In this document: piece after piece, positions 26,237 to 35,609 of the stretch | How positions within the stretch are numbered: position 1 is the stretch's first letter | Layout of the letters: each line of letters begins with the position of its first letter | NCBI GenBank assembly: GCA_965229645.1 | Contig: OZ245893.1 | Location: forward strand, 1,798,001 to 1,862,000 | DNA length: 64,000 nt | Direction: 5' to 3' | DNA from: CAXQZM01 sp965229645 | GTDB taxonomy: Bacteria > Pseudomonadota > Alphaproteobacteria > UBA7985 | Notes under the pieces: model-generated | Told to the model about the DNA's origin: nothing | The model's database searches: none | What the model saw: the letters and a program-made list of their open reading frames with translations, nothing else | Translations under genes and position numbers: made by a program

Positions 26237-27231
26237 TAGGCGCGGGCCCCGTGATGGCGCAATACGAGCCGTTGGATTAGATCCAAGACCGTCACAAGAC
26301 CCCCTGCCAAGATGGCAGCGGCGAACAGGGCCGACCAAATCACCAGCGGCGTGCCAAATTGATCGCCAATCAAAATACGCGCGCCCAGGCCGGATATGGC
26401 GCCCGTCGGCAGTTCCCCGACGATGGTCCCGACCAAGGCAGCGGCGATTCCAACCTTAAGCGCCGTGAATAGGAACGGCAGACTGGCGGGCAACCGCAGC
26501 TTGGAAAAACCCTGCCAAGCCTTGGCGTTGTAAGTGCGCAAGAGGTCCAACTGCCCCGCCCCTGGGGATCGAAGCCCCCGCACCATGCTGACCAAAATCG
26601 GGAAGTAGCATAGGTACGCCGAAATGATGGCCTTAGGGACGGCCCGGCCGTCGATGCCAATTTGGTTTGACACAACAATAATCATGGGCGCGAGGGCCAC
26701 AATCGGAATGGTTTGGCTGATGATGGCCCAAGGCATGAGACTGAGGTTCATAACAGGGCTATAGACGATGGCGATGGCCCCCAAAAGGCCAAGGAAAAGG
26801 CCGAGCAAAAAGCCCCAAAGCGTTGACTGCAAGGTAATCCAGGCGTGGTAAATCAGGGACCGTTTGGACCAAGTGCGCCCTTTCAACACCATGGCGCCTG
26901 TTGTTTTCCAAAGTTCTTGGCCGACCTGAACGGGCGTTGGCAACTTGGGGCGGTCTAGCCCAAAAGTAAGGGCGACGAATTGCGGGTTTTGGGCCATCAG
27001 CGACCAAGAACCGAGGTTTCGACGCTCGACAGACCCCGCAGGCCGCACCTCGGCCCCGCCGCGTTCCGCCACATCCAGGGCCCCATGGATGTTCATGGGC
27101 GCCACGGCCCCCCACCAGAGACACACCAGCGCCACAACAACCGTCAAGATCGGCAAACCGCGCATAAAAAAAGCCCGCGCGCCAAAGGAGCCCTTTGCCC
27201 CCCTTGGTTGGCCCGTTGTGCTAAGCCGCAT
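26236..27231 (-). CDS. ABC transporter permease
   Basis: 331-residue BPD_transp_1 permease with an EAA loop (LRTYNAKAWQGFSKLRLPAS). It carries an unusually long periplasmic stretch (about residues 45-110) between the first and second membrane helices. ATG 27231 overlaps the ATPase gene end; a GTG at 27249 is also possible. Two different permease subunits imply a heterodimeric channel. Confidence 0.91.
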   Translation of the reverse strand: MRLSTTGQPRGAKGSFGARAFFMRGLPILTVVVALVCLWWGAVAPMNIHGALDVAERGGAEVRPAGSVERRNLGSWSLMAQNPQFVALTFGLDRPKLPTPVQVGQELWKTTGAMVLKGRTWSKRSLIYHAWITLQSTLWGFLLGLFLGLLGAIAIVYSPVMNLSLMPWAIISQTIPIVALAPMIIVVSNQIGIDGRAVPKAIISAYLCYFPILVSMVRGLRSPGAGQLDLLRTYNAKAWQGFSKLRLPASLPFLFTALKVGIAAALVGTIVGELPTGAISGLGARILIGDQFGTPLVIWSALFAAAILAGGLVTVLDLIQRLVLRHHGARA

Positions 27232-28009
27232 CGTAGGAATGCCCAGCACGGAGCCCCTCGCGCACGCGCTGGGAGAGGGATAGGAATTCTGGGGTTTCGC
27301 GGATGTCGAGGGTGCGATCCGCGGGCAAATCGCTCTCGATTATCTCGGTGATTCGCCCTGGGCGCGGCGACATAACCACGATTTTCGTCGATAGGAACAC
27401 AGCCTCTGGGATCGAATGCGTAACAAAGCCGATGGTCTTGCCCGTTTTGCGCCAAAGCGTCAGCAGCTGATCGTTCAGATGATCGCGAACAATTTCATCA
27501 AGGGCGCCGAAGGGCTCGTCCATCAGCAAAATATCGGCATCAAAAGCCAGGGCGCGCGCGATGGAAGCCCTTTGCTGCATCCCCCCCGACAACTGCCAGG
27601 GAAACTTGTTTTCAAAACCCGCGAGATCGACCATCGCAAGGGTCCGCGCGACGCGATCGGCTTGCTCCTGCTTTGCATACCCCATAATTTCCAGCGGCAG
27701 GCGAATATTGCCCGCAATCGTCCGCCAGGGGTAGAGGCCTGCCTCTTGAAAAACATAGCCGTAGGCACGGGCCAACCGCGCTGCGCGCGGGCTCATACCG
27801 TTGACACGGACCTCCCCACCGCTCGGGTCTTGCAAGTCGGCGATGACCCGCAAGAACGTCGTTTTCCCGCAGCCCGAGGGACCAATGAAACTCACAAACT
27901 CACCCTTGGCTATGTCCAAGTTGACGTGGCTTAGGGCGTGGACGGGCCCGTCGTTGGTTTGAAACGTCAGGGAAAGGTCGCGCGCGGAGATGAGGGCAGA
28001 GTCATCCAT
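27221..28009 (-). CDS. ABC transporter ATP-binding protein (TauB/SsuB type)
   Basis: 262 residues with all motifs: Walker A GPSGCGKTT, Q-loop VFQEAGLYPW, signature LSGGMQQR, Walker B LLMDEPFGALDE and the switch His in FVTHS. The family serves nitrate, taurine, sulfonate and pyrimidine-precursor importers. ATG 28009 is preferred to the upstream TTG at 28021. The gene sits between dihydropyrimidinase and the permease genes in one transcription unit. Confidence 0.95.
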   Translation of the reverse strand: MDDSALISARDLSLTFQTNDGPVHALSHVNLDIAKGEFVSFIGPSGCGKTTFLRVIADLQDPSGGEVRVNGMSPRAARLARAYGYVFQEAGLYPWRTIAGNIRLPLEIMGYAKQEQADRVARTLAMVDLAGFENKFPWQLSGGMQQRASIARALAFDADILLMDEPFGALDEIVRDHLNDQLLTLWRKTGKTIGFVTHSIPEAVFLSTKIVVMSPRPGRITEIIESDLPADRTLDIRETPEFLSLSQRVREGLRAGHSYDAA

Positions 28010-28063
28010 AGGCGCGACCAACTAATTCAAACGTCATAAAGGACCGCGCGCCAGCCGTCATTC

Positions 28064-29518
28064 CTAAACCCCCGTAGCGGGAATGCCCGTGCGTTCAACC
28101 GGGCGGGGGGCCGTCAGATCCTTCCATTGCGACAGGGCGCGATTGACCGACGCGTTGGGCGCGCGCTTGACAAATTCGCCGTGCCCCATTTCGGTTTGAA
28201 TATCCCCGTCGTGGACGGCGATTTGACCGCGGGTCAGGGTGAACCGTGGCAAGCCTTTGACCTCATGACCTTCAAACACGTTGTAGTCGATGCTCGATTG
28301 CTGGGCGGCGGCGGCGATGGTTTTTTCCTTATTGGGGTCCCATACCACCAGATCGGCGTCGGCCCCGACCAGAATGGCTCCTTTTTTGGGATAGCAGTTC
28401 AGAATTTTTGCGATGTTGGTCGAGGTAAGGGCGACAAATTCATTGGGGGTTAAGCGACCCGTCGCAACGCCGTGCGTCCACAACATGGGCAGGCGATCTT
28501 CTAACCCGCCCGTTCCGTTGGGAATCTTAGAAAAATCCCCGACGCCGAAGCGCTTTTGCGCGGTGGTAAAGGCGCAATGATCGGTTGCCACGACCGACAG
28601 CGACCCGGACATGAGGCCCGCCCACAGGCTTTCCTGGTGCTTCTTGTTGCGGAAGGGCGGCGACATGACGCGCCGCGCGGCATGGTCCCAGTCGGCATGA
28701 AAGTACTCGCTTTCGTCCAGGGTTAAGTGCTGGATCAGGGGTTCGCCCCAAACGCGCTTGCCATTCTGGCGGGCGCGGCGGATGGCTTCATGGGCTTCCT
28801 CGCACGACACATGGACCACATAGAGGGGGACACCCGCCATATCGGCGATCATGATGGCGCGATTGGTGGCTTCGCCTTCGACTTGTGTCGGGCGGGAATA
28901 GGCATGGCCCTCGGGCCCTGTATTGCCCTCGGCCAGCAATTTGGCGGTCATTTCCGCGACCACATCGCCGTTTTCGGCATGGACCAGCGCCGTTGCGCCC
29001 AATTCTGAGAGCCGTCGGAACGACGCAAACAACTCGTCATCATTGACCATCAAGGCGCCTTTGTAGGCCAAGAAGTGCTTAAAGGTGTTGATGCCCAAGT
29101 CTTGAACCACCGTCTGCATGTCATGGAAAACGCGCTCGCCCCACCAAGTCACCGCCATATGAAAGGAATAATCGCAGTTGGCTTGCGTGGACTTATTGTG
29201 CCAGCGTTTCATAGCGTCGATCAGGCTTTCGCCTTGATTGGGCAGGCAAAAATCGACCACCATAGTGGTCCCCCCAGCGAGGCCCGCCCGCGTGCCCGAT
29301 TCAAAATCATCGCTGGAGTGGGTTCCCATAAAGGGCATTTCCAAATGCACATGGGGGTCGATGCCCCCAGGCATGACGTAGCAGTCGGTCGCGTCGAGAG
29401 ATTTTTGGCCCGTCAACCCCTGCCCAATTTCGGTGATGACTCCCCCCTCGACCAACACATCAGCCTTGTAGCTGAGGTCGGCCGTTACAACCGTTCCGTT
29501 TTGAATAACAGTGGACAT
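28064..29518 (-). CDS. hydA: Dihydropyrimidinase (D-hydantoinase)
   Basis: Opens the ring of dihydrouracil, dihydrothymine or hydantoins to N-carbamoyl amino acids, using two metal ions. 484 residues. Visible: the metal-binding PGGIDPHVHLE, the carboxylated Lys in FLAYKGALMV (about residue 155), HAENGD, and the later VATDHCAF with the catalytic Asp. Very strong GGAGGAGGAGGA ribosome-binding site. Its product is the substrate of the amidohydrolase encoded 24 bp upstream. Confidence 0.95.
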   Translation of the reverse strand: MSTVIQNGTVVTADLSYKADVLVEGGVITEIGQGLTGQKSLDATDCYVMPGGIDPHVHLEMPFMGTHSSDDFESGTRAGLAGGTTMVVDFCLPNQGESLIDAMKRWHNKSTQANCDYSFHMAVTWWGERVFHDMQTVVQDLGINTFKHFLAYKGALMVNDDELFASFRRLSELGATALVHAENGDVVAEMTAKLLAEGNTGPEGHAYSRPTQVEGEATNRAIMIADMAGVPLYVVHVSCEEAHEAIRRARQNGKRVWGEPLIQHLTLDESEYFHADWDHAARRVMSPPFRNKKHQESLWAGLMSGSLSVVATDHCAFTTAQKRFGVGDFSKIPNGTGGLEDRLPMLWTHGVATGRLTPNEFVALTSTNIAKILNCYPKKGAILVGADADLVVWDPNKEKTIAAAAQQSSIDYNVFEGHEVKGLPRFTLTRGQIAVHDGDIQTEMGHGEFVKRAPNASVNRALSQWKDLTAPRPVERTGIPATGV

Positions 29519-29542
29519 GACCTGTTCCTCCTCCTCCTAAAT

Positions 29543-30790
29543 CTAAGACACGACGATGGCGGTTTCGAGCACGGCGTGCAGCAGAACATCGGTACCCGCT
29601 TGCGCCCATTCCTGGCTTATATCTTCGGCCTCGTTGTGGCTGAGCCCGTCAACGCACGGGCACATGATCATGGCCGTTGGCGCCACATCATTGATCCAAC
29701 AGGCATCGTGCCCCGCACCCGAAACGATGTCCATATGGCGGTAGCCAAGGCGTTCGGCCGCATTGCGAACCCGCCTGACGCAGGTTTCGTCGAAGGCAGG
29801 TGGGTCGAACTGCCCCACGATCTTGCTTGCAAATCCGACGCCGATCTCGGCGCACAGCTTGGGCGCGCGCGTTAAAAAGGTCTCCACCATGTGATCGAGC
29901 GTGTCGTGCAGATGCGTGCGCAAATCGACGGTGCAGACCACCTGGCCTGGGATGATGTTGCGGCTGTTGGGATAGACATCAATATGACCGATCGCGCCGA
30001 CGGCATTGGGTTGGTGGGCCATGGCGATTTCGTGCGCTAACTCGGTGATCAGGGCCAGGCCTCGCCCTGCGTTCTTGCGCATGTGCATGGGCGTGGACCC
30101 TGTGTGGCTCTCCTTACCGCTTAGGGTACATTCGATCCAACGCAGCCCTTGTCCGTGGGTGACAACGCCTATGTCCTTGCCTTCGGCTTCCAAAATCGGG
30201 CCTTGTTCGATGTGCAATTCAAACATGGCGTGCATCTTGCGCGCGCCGACTGGTTCGTCGCCGACCCAGCCAATCCGCCGCAATTCCGCGCCAAAGGTAT
30301 TCCCGTCTGCGTCCGCGCGTTCGTAAGCCCAGTCTTGGGTATGTTTGCCTGCAAAGACGCCCGATGCCAGCATGGGCGGCGCAAACCGTGTGCCCTCTTC
30401 GTTGGACCAATTGGTCACCACGATGGGGTGCTTGGTCTTGATATCCATCTCGTTCAGGGTTCGGATGACTTCCAGCCCCCCTAAAACCCCGAGAACGCCG
30501 TCGTATTTGCCCCCCGTTGGTTGGGTGTCGAGGTGCGAGCCCATATAGACGGGCAGCGCCGCCGCATCGGTCCCCGCGCGGGTGGCGAACATGTTGCCCA
30601 TGGTGTCCACACCCACGGACATGCCTGCCTGCTGGCACCAGGTTTGGAATAGCGTTCGCGCCTTGGAATCGTCGTCGGTCAGGGTTTGCCGATTGTTGCC
30701 GCCCGCGACGCCTGGGCCGATCTTTGCCATTTCCATGAGGCTAGACCAGAGCCGGTCTGGGTTAATGCGTAAGTTCTTGCCACGGTCCAT
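29543..30790 (-). CDS. N-carbamoyl-beta-alanine (or N-carbamoyl amino acid) amidohydrolase, M20 family
   Basis: 415-residue Zn-dependent hydrolase of the AmaB/HyuC group. Metal ligands are visible in MGSHLDTQPTGGKYDG and NEEGTRF, with the substrate-binding region GVVTHGQGLRWIE and the C-terminal SGAGHDA. ATG 30790 is chosen because GGGAGGG lies 4-5 bp upstream. It cleaves the N-carbamoyl group to give beta-alanine (or 3-aminoisobutyrate), ammonia and CO2. First gene of the operon running to mmsA. Confidence 0.93.
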   Translation of the reverse strand: MDRGKNLRINPDRLWSSLMEMAKIGPGVAGGNNRQTLTDDDSKARTLFQTWCQQAGMSVGVDTMGNMFATRAGTDAAALPVYMGSHLDTQPTGGKYDGVLGVLGGLEVIRTLNEMDIKTKHPIVVTNWSNEEGTRFAPPMLASGVFAGKHTQDWAYERADADGNTFGAELRRIGWVGDEPVGARKMHAMFELHIEQGPILEAEGKDIGVVTHGQGLRWIECTLSGKESHTGSTPMHMRKNAGRGLALITELAHEIAMAHQPNAVGAIGHIDVYPNSRNIIPGQVVCTVDLRTHLHDTLDHMVETFLTRAPKLCAEIGVGFASKIVGQFDPPAFDETCVRRVRNAAERLGYRHMDIVSGAGHDACWINDVAPTAMIMCPCVDGLSHNEAEDISQEWAQAGTDVLLHAVLETAIVVS

Positions 30791-30987
30791 AAGTCCCTCC
30801 CAAACGCTGCTGGCTCGACCCCTTAAAGCCAATCTGACGTGTCTTGGATCCGTGGAATGGCTTTAGGCAGGATGTGAGTGCGGGCTTTCTTCAAGTCGGT
30901 TCGACCTGAAACCCGCTGGGGTTGCTTATGTGCAGAAAATCCTGCGCCTGGTCAATCATTTTTACCGTTCGGACAAATTTTTCAGGA

Positions 30988-31005
30988 CGCCCCCTGCAAG
31001 GGGCG
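30988..31005 (-). terminator. Putative terminator after trpA
   Basis: CGCCCC/GGGGCG stem with a short loop, 10 bp downstream of the trpA stop on the minus strand, followed by an A/T-rich stretch rather than a clean T-run. The remaining intergenic sequence (30791-30987) should hold the promoter of the pyrimidine operon; no clear consensus seen. Confidence 0.5.
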
Positions 31006-31014
31006 CGGTAAAAT

Positions 31015-31836
31015 CTAGGGATTTCTTCTATGACCCTGGAGCTGTCGCACGAACTCTAGGGTTTTGGCGACGGCTTGCGCGCGGGAGGTTTGCGGCGCGT
31101 CCAGCGCATCGGCAAGGGTTTGAACGATGGCGGACCCGACGACCGCCGCGTCGGCCTGGGCCTGGATCTCGGCCACTTGCGCGGCGGTTTTGATGCCAAA
31201 GCCGACGGCGATGGGCAGATCGGTCTGGGCGCGCAAGCGTGCGACCGCCGCGCCGATATTCGCGGCCTGCGGCGACGCCGCGCCCGTGATACCGGTAATG
31301 GAAACGTAGTACACAAAGCCGCTGGTGTTTTTTAGGACAGCGGGCAGGCGCGCCGCGTCGGTGGTCGGGGTGGCGAGACGAATGAAGTTCACCCCAGCTT
31401 CCAGCGCGGGCAGGCACAACTCGGCGTCTTCTTCGGGGGGCAAATCAACAACGATCAGCCCATCGACCCCTGCGGCGCGGGCATCGGTTAAGAAGCTGTC
31501 CACGCCGTATTGATAGATCGGGTTGTAATACCCCATGAGGACGAGGGGGGTGTCCTGGTCCTGGGCGCGGAATGCGCGCACCAGGGACAAGACTTTGGCG
31601 ACCGACATGCCCGCGGCCAAGGCGCGCGATGCCGCCAGTTGGATCGCGGGGCCATCGGCCATGGGGTCGGTAAAGGGTATCCCCAATTCGATCACGTCCG
31701 CGCTAGCTGAGGGCAAGCCGCACAGAAGATCAAGGCATGTGTCGTAGTCGGGATCCCCTGCCATGATGTAGGTGACCAGCCCCGACGTTCCCGCCGCCTT
31801 CAACCGGGCAAACCGTGTTTCTATGCGCGTTGCCAT
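31015..31836 (-). CDS. trpA: Tryptophan synthase alpha subunit
   Basis: Cleaves indole-3-glycerol phosphate to indole and glyceraldehyde 3-phosphate. 273 residues. Catalytic residues are visible: Glu in VIELGIPFTDPMADGP and the Asp of the same loop; also GADGLIVVDLPPEE and the phosphate-binding GFGIKTAAQ. ATG 31836 matches the family N-terminus (RIETRFARLK). It lies 7 bp after trpB in a trpF-trpB-trpA operon. Confidence 0.97.
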   Translation of the reverse strand: MATRIETRFARLKAAGTSGLVTYIMAGDPDYDTCLDLLCGLPSASADVIELGIPFTDPMADGPAIQLAASRALAAGMSVAKVLSLVRAFRAQDQDTPLVLMGYYNPIYQYGVDSFLTDARAAGVDGLIVVDLPPEEDAELCLPALEAGVNFIRLATPTTDAARLPAVLKNTSGFVYYVSITGITGAASPQAANIGAAVARLRAQTDLPIAVGFGIKTAAQVAEIQAQADAAVVGSAIVQTLADALDAPQTSRAQAVAKTLEFVRQLQGHRRNP

Positions 31837-31843
31837 GGGGCCG

Positions 31844-33061
31844 CTACGCCATTTTGAAGCCGAGTTTTTCGGCGACATTGAACACGTCTTTGTCGCCGCG
31901 ACCGCACATATTCATGACCAGGATATGGTCCTTGGGTAAGGCAGGGGCAATCTTTATGACATGCGCCAAGGCATGGCTGGGCTCCAGGGCGGGTAGGATG
32001 CCTTCGGTCCGGCAACAAAACTGGAAGGCCTCGAGGGCCTCATCGTCCCCCTCGGCAACGTAGGTAACGCGCCCCGTATCGCGCAGCCAGGCGTGTTCGG
32101 GGCCAATTCCAGGGTAGTCGAGCCCCGCGCTGATCGAATAGCCTTCGTTGATTTGACCGTCGTCGGTTTGCAGCAAATAGGTTCGGTTGCCGTGCAAGAC
32201 TCCAGGCTTGCCGGCATTGAGACTGGCGCAGTGCTGATCGCCGTCCAGGCCTTTGCCCCCCGCTTCGACGCCGATCAACCGAACCGAGGAGTCGTCCAGA
32301 AAAGGATGGAACAGGCCGATGGCATTGGACCCGCCGCCCAAGCACGCGACCAGCGTATCGGGCAAGCGCCCTTCGGCGGCCTGAACCTGTTCGCGCACTT
32401 CCTGGCCGATGATCGATTGAAAATCACGGACCAGTTGGGGATAGGGATGGGGCCCCGCCGCGGTTCCTATGATATAAAAGGTGTCGGCGACATGGGTCAC
32501 CCAATCGCGCAGGGCCTCGTTCATGGCGTCCTTAAGGGTGCCTCGCCCCGAGGTCACGGGGACGATTTCCGCGCCGAGCAGTTTCATGCGGAACACATTG
32601 GGCCGTTGCCGCTCTATATCCTCTGCGCCCATATAAACGACGCAGGGCAGGCCAAACAGGGCGCAGACCGTCGCGGTGGCGACCCCGTGCTGCCCCGCGC
32701 CCGTCTCGGCAATGATGCGGGTCTTGCCCATGCGTTTGGCCAGCAGGATTTGGCCCAAGCAATTGTTGATTTTGTGCGCGCCCGTATGGTTCAACTCATC
32801 GCGCTTGAAGTAAATTTTCGCCCCGCCCAAGTGTTCGGTCGTGCGCTGGGCAAAATAGAGGGGGCTGGGGCGGCCGATGTAGCTCGTTGCCAGATCCGCA
32901 AATTCGCGCTGAAAGTCGGGATCGTCTTTGAACTGCGCATAGGCCGCTTCCAGGGCCAAGATGTTGGGCATGAGCGTTTCGGCAACAAATCGACCGCCGT
33001 AAATCCCGAACAAGCCCCGCTCATCAGGGCCCGAGCGGAGGGAATTGGACATGAGGTTCAT
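31844..33061 (-). CDS. trpB: Tryptophan synthase beta subunit
   Basis: Condenses indole with serine to tryptophan using PLP. 405 residues. The Schiff-base Lys is in NHTGAHKINN, followed by ETGAGQHGVATA, and the PLP phosphate loop GGGSNAIG. Start ATG 33061 overlaps the trpF stop by ATGA, so translation is coupled. Forms the alpha2-beta2 complex with TrpA. Confidence 0.98.
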   Translation of the reverse strand: MNLMSNSLRSGPDERGLFGIYGGRFVAETLMPNILALEAAYAQFKDDPDFQREFADLATSYIGRPSPLYFAQRTTEHLGGAKIYFKRDELNHTGAHKINNCLGQILLAKRMGKTRIIAETGAGQHGVATATVCALFGLPCVVYMGAEDIERQRPNVFRMKLLGAEIVPVTSGRGTLKDAMNEALRDWVTHVADTFYIIGTAAGPHPYPQLVRDFQSIIGQEVREQVQAAEGRLPDTLVACLGGGSNAIGLFHPFLDDSSVRLIGVEAGGKGLDGDQHCASLNAGKPGVLHGNRTYLLQTDDGQINEGYSISAGLDYPGIGPEHAWLRDTGRVTYVAEGDDEALEAFQFCCRTEGILPALEPSHALAHVIKIAPALPKDHILVMNMCGRGDKDVFNVAEKLGFKMA

Positions 33062-33675
33062 GGGCGCGCTGTAGCGGCCTTAGCATGGCGAATAAAGGTC
33101 CGAATCAAATCCGCATCCTTTTCCCCCCTGCGGCGTTCAACGCCCGAGGACACGTCGACCGCTTGCGCGCCGCTGACCGCGATCGCCTGGGCAACATTGG
33201 CGGGGGTGAGGCCCCCAGCCAAGACCCAGGGCTGCGGCGCGTCCCATTCTTGCAAGATCCGCCAGTCAAAGGCAGCGCCGTTGCCGCCCGCAATCGCCGA
33301 CCCTGCTGGCGGCGTGGCGTCGAGCAGCAGCCGCGCGCACGGTTGCGCGTGCTGCGGCAAATCCTGGGGTCCTGACACCCCGAGGGCGCGCCAAACGGGC
33401 ACGCCCCAATCCTTGTCGAGGGCACCGTGGGCTTGCAAAATGTCAATGCCGCTGTCGATGATTTCCGTGAGCGGCAAGGATCCCTGCGCCTGCCAAAGGC
33501 CAACGGTTTGGACACCTGCGGCCTTGGCCTGGGCAATCAGCGGTTGGGCAGCCTTGGCGTCGATGAACCGGGGCGAGGCCGTGACAAAGACAAATCCGAC
33601 AAAGTCCGCCCCTGCCTCAAGACAGGCCTGCACCATCTGCGGCGATCTGAGCCCGCAGATTTTCGTTAGCGTCAT
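33058..33675 (-). CDS. trpF: Phosphoribosylanthranilate isomerase
   Basis: Amadori rearrangement of phosphoribosylanthranilate in tryptophan synthesis. 205 residues as a single TIM barrel: KICGLRSPQ with the catalytic Cys near the N-terminus, VGFVF, then LAGGLTPANV and DVSSGVE near the end. ATG 33675 is chosen because it overlaps the preceding membrane-protein stop by ATGA and gives the family N-terminus. The longer open frame upstream is only the antisense-compatible frame of that gene. Confidence 0.95.
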   Translation of the reverse strand: MTLTKICGLRSPQMVQACLEAGADFVGFVFVTASPRFIDAKAAQPLIAQAKAAGVQTVGLWQAQGSLPLTEIIDSGIDILQAHGALDKDWGVPVWRALGVSGPQDLPQHAQPCARLLLDATPPAGSAIAGGNGAAFDWRILQEWDAPQPWVLAGGLTPANVAQAIAVSGAQAVDVSSGVERRRGEKDADLIRTFIRHAKAATARP

Positions 33676-34463
33676 CGCGGGGAGGCCCCCAAGACACGGG
33701 CGTAGAGAAGGGTCCAGAGCGCAAACAAGCCCGCAGCCAGAACCAAGCGCAACCACAAGGGACCAGGAAGCAGAAGCAAACCGCCCAAACCCGCCCAGAG
33801 GCCGAAACCAAAGCCAAGGCTGGGCCACCAAGACCCGCGTCGCCAGGCCGCCGCCAGGGTTGGTGCGGTTGGCCCCCCTGAGCGCCAAAAAAAGTAAGGA
33901 ATGAGACGGGCCAGGAAGACGAGCAGGGCCGCCGCAGACCCCGCGTAGCTCAGGTCGGTCGCTGCCATGACCTGGGCAAAGCGCGCACGATCGGCAGGCC
34001 TCAGGGGTAATTGATCGCGCGCGATGCGTTGAAGCGCTTCGGTTTCGCTGAGGCCAGTCCCGTCGTCGCTCAGGGGGATCCTTTGTTCAAACCCAACGAA
34101 CCTCTGATGGAGGTAAGTTTCCAAACCCGCGACGACGAGGGCACCGACGAACACAAGAAAGACGAGGGCGTAAAGCCGCCCAAAATCCGCCCAAATGTGT
34201 CGATGGAACAGCGGGTAGCCGAACTCTTGCCAGCCTTTGCGCCACGTTGGCGGGCTGTGGCTAGTCGCAAGGCCCACAAGCCGCCCTGCCGCCCCCAGCA
34301 GGTAGGTCAGCAACAAAACCAGGAGGAAGGAGAGATAAAACACCCCCATGACGCGCTGGCGCGGGCTTTCCGCCGCCCCGAGGGGCAGGGCCAGCAACAA
34401 AGCCAGCAGGACGCCCAGGGAAACCAGAGCGTAGCCAAAGCAAAGGCGATTCCTAAGGGTCAT
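33672..34463 (-). CDS. Uncharacterised membrane protein upstream of trpF
   Basis: 263 residues with about six hydrophobic segments and a central soluble stretch (about residues 105-160) containing a conserved-looking Gln/Arg/Asp-rich part. No family recognised. ATG 34463 has GGAGGG 5 bp upstream. Coupled to trpF by ATGA. In many alphaproteobacteria a small LapA-like membrane protein occupies this place; this one is longer and not obviously related. Function unknown. Confidence 0.75.
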   Translation of the reverse strand: MTLRNRLCFGYALVSLGVLLALLLALPLGAAESPRQRVMGVFYLSFLLVLLLTYLLGAAGRLVGLATSHSPPTWRKGWQEFGYPLFHRHIWADFGRLYALVFLVFVGALVVAGLETYLHQRFVGFEQRIPLSDDGTGLSETEALQRIARDQLPLRPADRARFAQVMAATDLSYAGSAAALLVFLARLIPYFFWRSGGPTAPTLAAAWRRGSWWPSLGFGFGLWAGLGGLLLLPGPLWLRLVLAAGLFALWTLLYARVLGASPR

Positions 34464-34499
34464 GCTTCCCTCCACTTATATCGGGCGTCGTGTACAACG

Positions 34500-34655
34500 A
34501 CCCTTTCGCTCACGTTTTCGCCTATGTGTCTGCGCCACGCAGGTCGCGGTCCTACTTGGTCGCTCGTCTTTTACAAATACTGAATTTGCAATTCAGTATT
34601 TTCCGTGTCCATCAGCGGCTCGACGAGTCAGACTCTGCCGCCGCTGCTAGGCGTC
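34500..34655 (-). repeat. Repeat family S, intact copy S1
   Basis: Shares blocks with sequence at 54.5 and 55.5 kb: GCGCCACGCAGG, CTTGGTCG, the CTGAATTTGCAATTCAG hairpin, and CAGTATTTTCCGTGTCC with CGGCTCGACGAGTCAGAC. It reaches into the 3' end of the EamA gene and encodes its last residues. At 55 kb the same element is split by a MITE cassette. Confidence 0.65.
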
Positions 34656-35517
34656 GTCCGCGATACCAGAGATAGAGGCCCGAGGCGATGATGATCAACG
34701 CACCTGCCAGCGTGTTCCACCCTGGCAATCGACCGTCGATCGCGTACTGGGCCAGGGTCATCCAGAGAAGTTGGGTATAGATAAACGGCGCCAAGACCGA
34801 CGCTGGGGCAAAGCGGTGCGCCACGACGTTCAAACAGTGCCCCGCCGTTCCAAACACGGTTCCCACGGCTAGAAACAAGACCCATTGCGCGGGATGGGTC
34901 GGTACGGGACTGTCGAGAACGAACAGGAGCGGCAGGCCGATCAAGGCCCCGACGAAAGTCGTATAGAACGTTTGGGTTCCTAAGCCGTCGCGGCCAGTGC
35001 CGTAGCGGGTTACGATCGACAGGGCCGCGATGGTCAGGGCCGTTCCAATGGGAATCAGCATAGCGGGATGGAACGATTCCCCCGAGGGGTTGATCACGAC
35101 GACGACCCCGACAAACCCAAGGGCAACGGCGGTGAGCCGATGCCGGCCAACCTGTTCCTTCAAGAAGGCCCAGGCGAACACCGTCACGATAAAGGGGGCG
35201 GAAAAGACAAGGGTGATCGAGGTGGTCAGATCAAGATAGGAGACGGCCCAAAAATTCATCAGCGTCGTCCCCGCCATGAGCGTGGAACGAATCAAGTTGA
35301 GCCGCAGCGACGTGGTGCGCCACACCCTGCGGCCCGCCATGGCGTAGCCCAAGGCCCCAGAGGAAAGTTGACCCGTGACCAGACGAACGGCGATCATATA
35401 GAGGGGCAGGACCCCCACCGTTTGCATGAGCCACTTGGCCGACGCATCGGTCAGCGCAAAGCCCAAGTTGGCCAAGACGAACAGCACGACGCCAAGGTGG
35501 GTGGGATTGGACACCAT
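34612..35517 (-). CDS. EamA/DMT-family transporter
   Basis: 301-residue inner-membrane protein with ten hydrophobic helices in two EamA repeats, of the drug/metabolite transporter superfamily; such proteins export amino acids or other metabolites. The acidic/Ser-rich C-terminal tail (AAAAESDSSSR) is encoded inside repeat S1, so the native end may have been replaced. Monocistronic and divergent from the ThiE-like gene. Confidence 0.9.
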   Translation of the reverse strand: MVSNPTHLGVVLFVLANLGFALTDASAKWLMQTVGVLPLYMIAVRLVTGQLSSGALGYAMAGRRVWRTTSLRLNLIRSTLMAGTTLMNFWAVSYLDLTTSITLVFSAPFIVTVFAWAFLKEQVGRHRLTAVALGFVGVVVVINPSGESFHPAMLIPIGTALTIAALSIVTRYGTGRDGLGTQTFYTTFVGALIGLPLLFVLDSPVPTHPAQWVLFLAVGTVFGTAGHCLNVVAHRFAPASVLAPFIYTQLLWMTLAQYAIDGRLPGWNTLAGALIIIASGLYLWYRGRRLAAAAESDSSSR

Positions 35518-35609
35518 ATCGCGACTCCCTCTAATTTGATTAAAGGAAGTCAGCTATACCTTGAGCTGATTCAGTACAAATACGAATGGCTTTATGGCAA
35601 GGGGTCGCC

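Noticed and set aside
32093..33904. A 603-codon open frame antisense to trpB and trpF
   Set aside because: Low-complexity translation without motifs, opposite to three certain genes; a by-product of GC-rich codon usage.
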